Below are positions 5,814-5,918 of a stretch of 5,918 bases of DNA, piece after piece. Origin of the DNA: Candidatus Zhuqueibacterota bacterium. GTDB taxonomy: Bacteria; SM23-31. The stretch covers positions 1-5,918 of the forward strand of contig JADFON010000131.1 of NCBI GenBank assembly GCA_022562855.1, written 5' to 3'. The stretch's first letter is position 1, and each line of letters begins with the position of its first letter. Both the position numbers and the translations under genes were made by a program. The notes beneath the pieces were generated by a model, which saw only the letters and a list, made by a program, of their open reading frames with translations, searched no databases and was not told where the DNA came from.

Positions 5814-5918
5814 CTCGTACCTATTCAGTTGGTAATTTGCAATTAAATTCCCGATGGTTTTTTTAGATTTATTCACTGTTATCGGGATATTTTAATATCA
5901 CAGAATCTTCACTAAAAT

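Noticed and set aside
5673-5876. 67-codon minus-strand frame upstream of hyuB, overlapping its start by ATGA
   Set aside because: It starts with GTG, has no ribosome site, runs through the hairpin and the candidate promoter, and its translation resembles no protein family; the ATGA overlap is most likely chance.
1-5918. CRISPR arrays, tRNA or rRNA genes, insertion sequences
   Set aside because: No regularly spaced repeats, clover-leaf sequences, rRNA-like blocks, transposase motifs or terminal inverted repeats were seen.

Overview
This is a bacterial window in which every supportable gene lies on the minus strand. Transcription runs from right to left: hydantoinase B (hyuB-like), then a DnaG-type zinc-finger/MinD-like ATPase fusion, then a small four-helix membrane protein, then a large protein cut by the left edge. 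None of the four start codons has a convincing Shine-Dalgarno sequence. With the moderate-to-low GC this weakly suggests the Bacteroidota/FCB side of the tree (Ignavibacteria, Marinimicrobia and similar groups), but no gene here fixes the taxonomy.

Right part (about 3920-5918). A 242-base leader holds a possible promoter, a hairpin and a short direct repeat, followed by a complete 526-residue hydantoinase B/oxoprolinase family protein. Its usual partner HyuA is not visible. A small hairpin overlaps its stop codon. Next comes a 178-base gap with a near-consensus sigma70-type promoter (TTGACA, 17-base spacer, TATATT) that drives the next gene.

Middle (2148-3917). A 589-residue protein joins an N-terminal CHC2 (DnaG primase-type) zinc finger to a MinD/ParA-type deviant-Walker ATPase, with a long helical, polar insertion inside the ATPase domain. 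This looks like a nucleic-acid-linked positioning or regulatory ATPase, but its job is unknown.

Left part (1-1994). This is a clearly more AT-rich block. Two genes are joined stop-to-start (TAA directly followed by ATG): a 141-residue membrane protein, and an open frame that fuses a complete membrane di-iron fatty acid hydroxylase/sterol desaturase domain to a GH3-type acyl-adenylating domain. The GH3 part runs off the left edge. The frame is open for all 522 visible codons, and all three histidine boxes and the GH3 ATP-binding motif are intact. The architecture suggests a lipid-modifying enzyme that oxidises an alkyl chain and activates or conjugates a carboxylate. It is the most interesting object in the window, together with the zinc-finger/MinD fusion. 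The composition change falls in the gap at about 2000-2147, where a short coding-like remnant may mark a junction.
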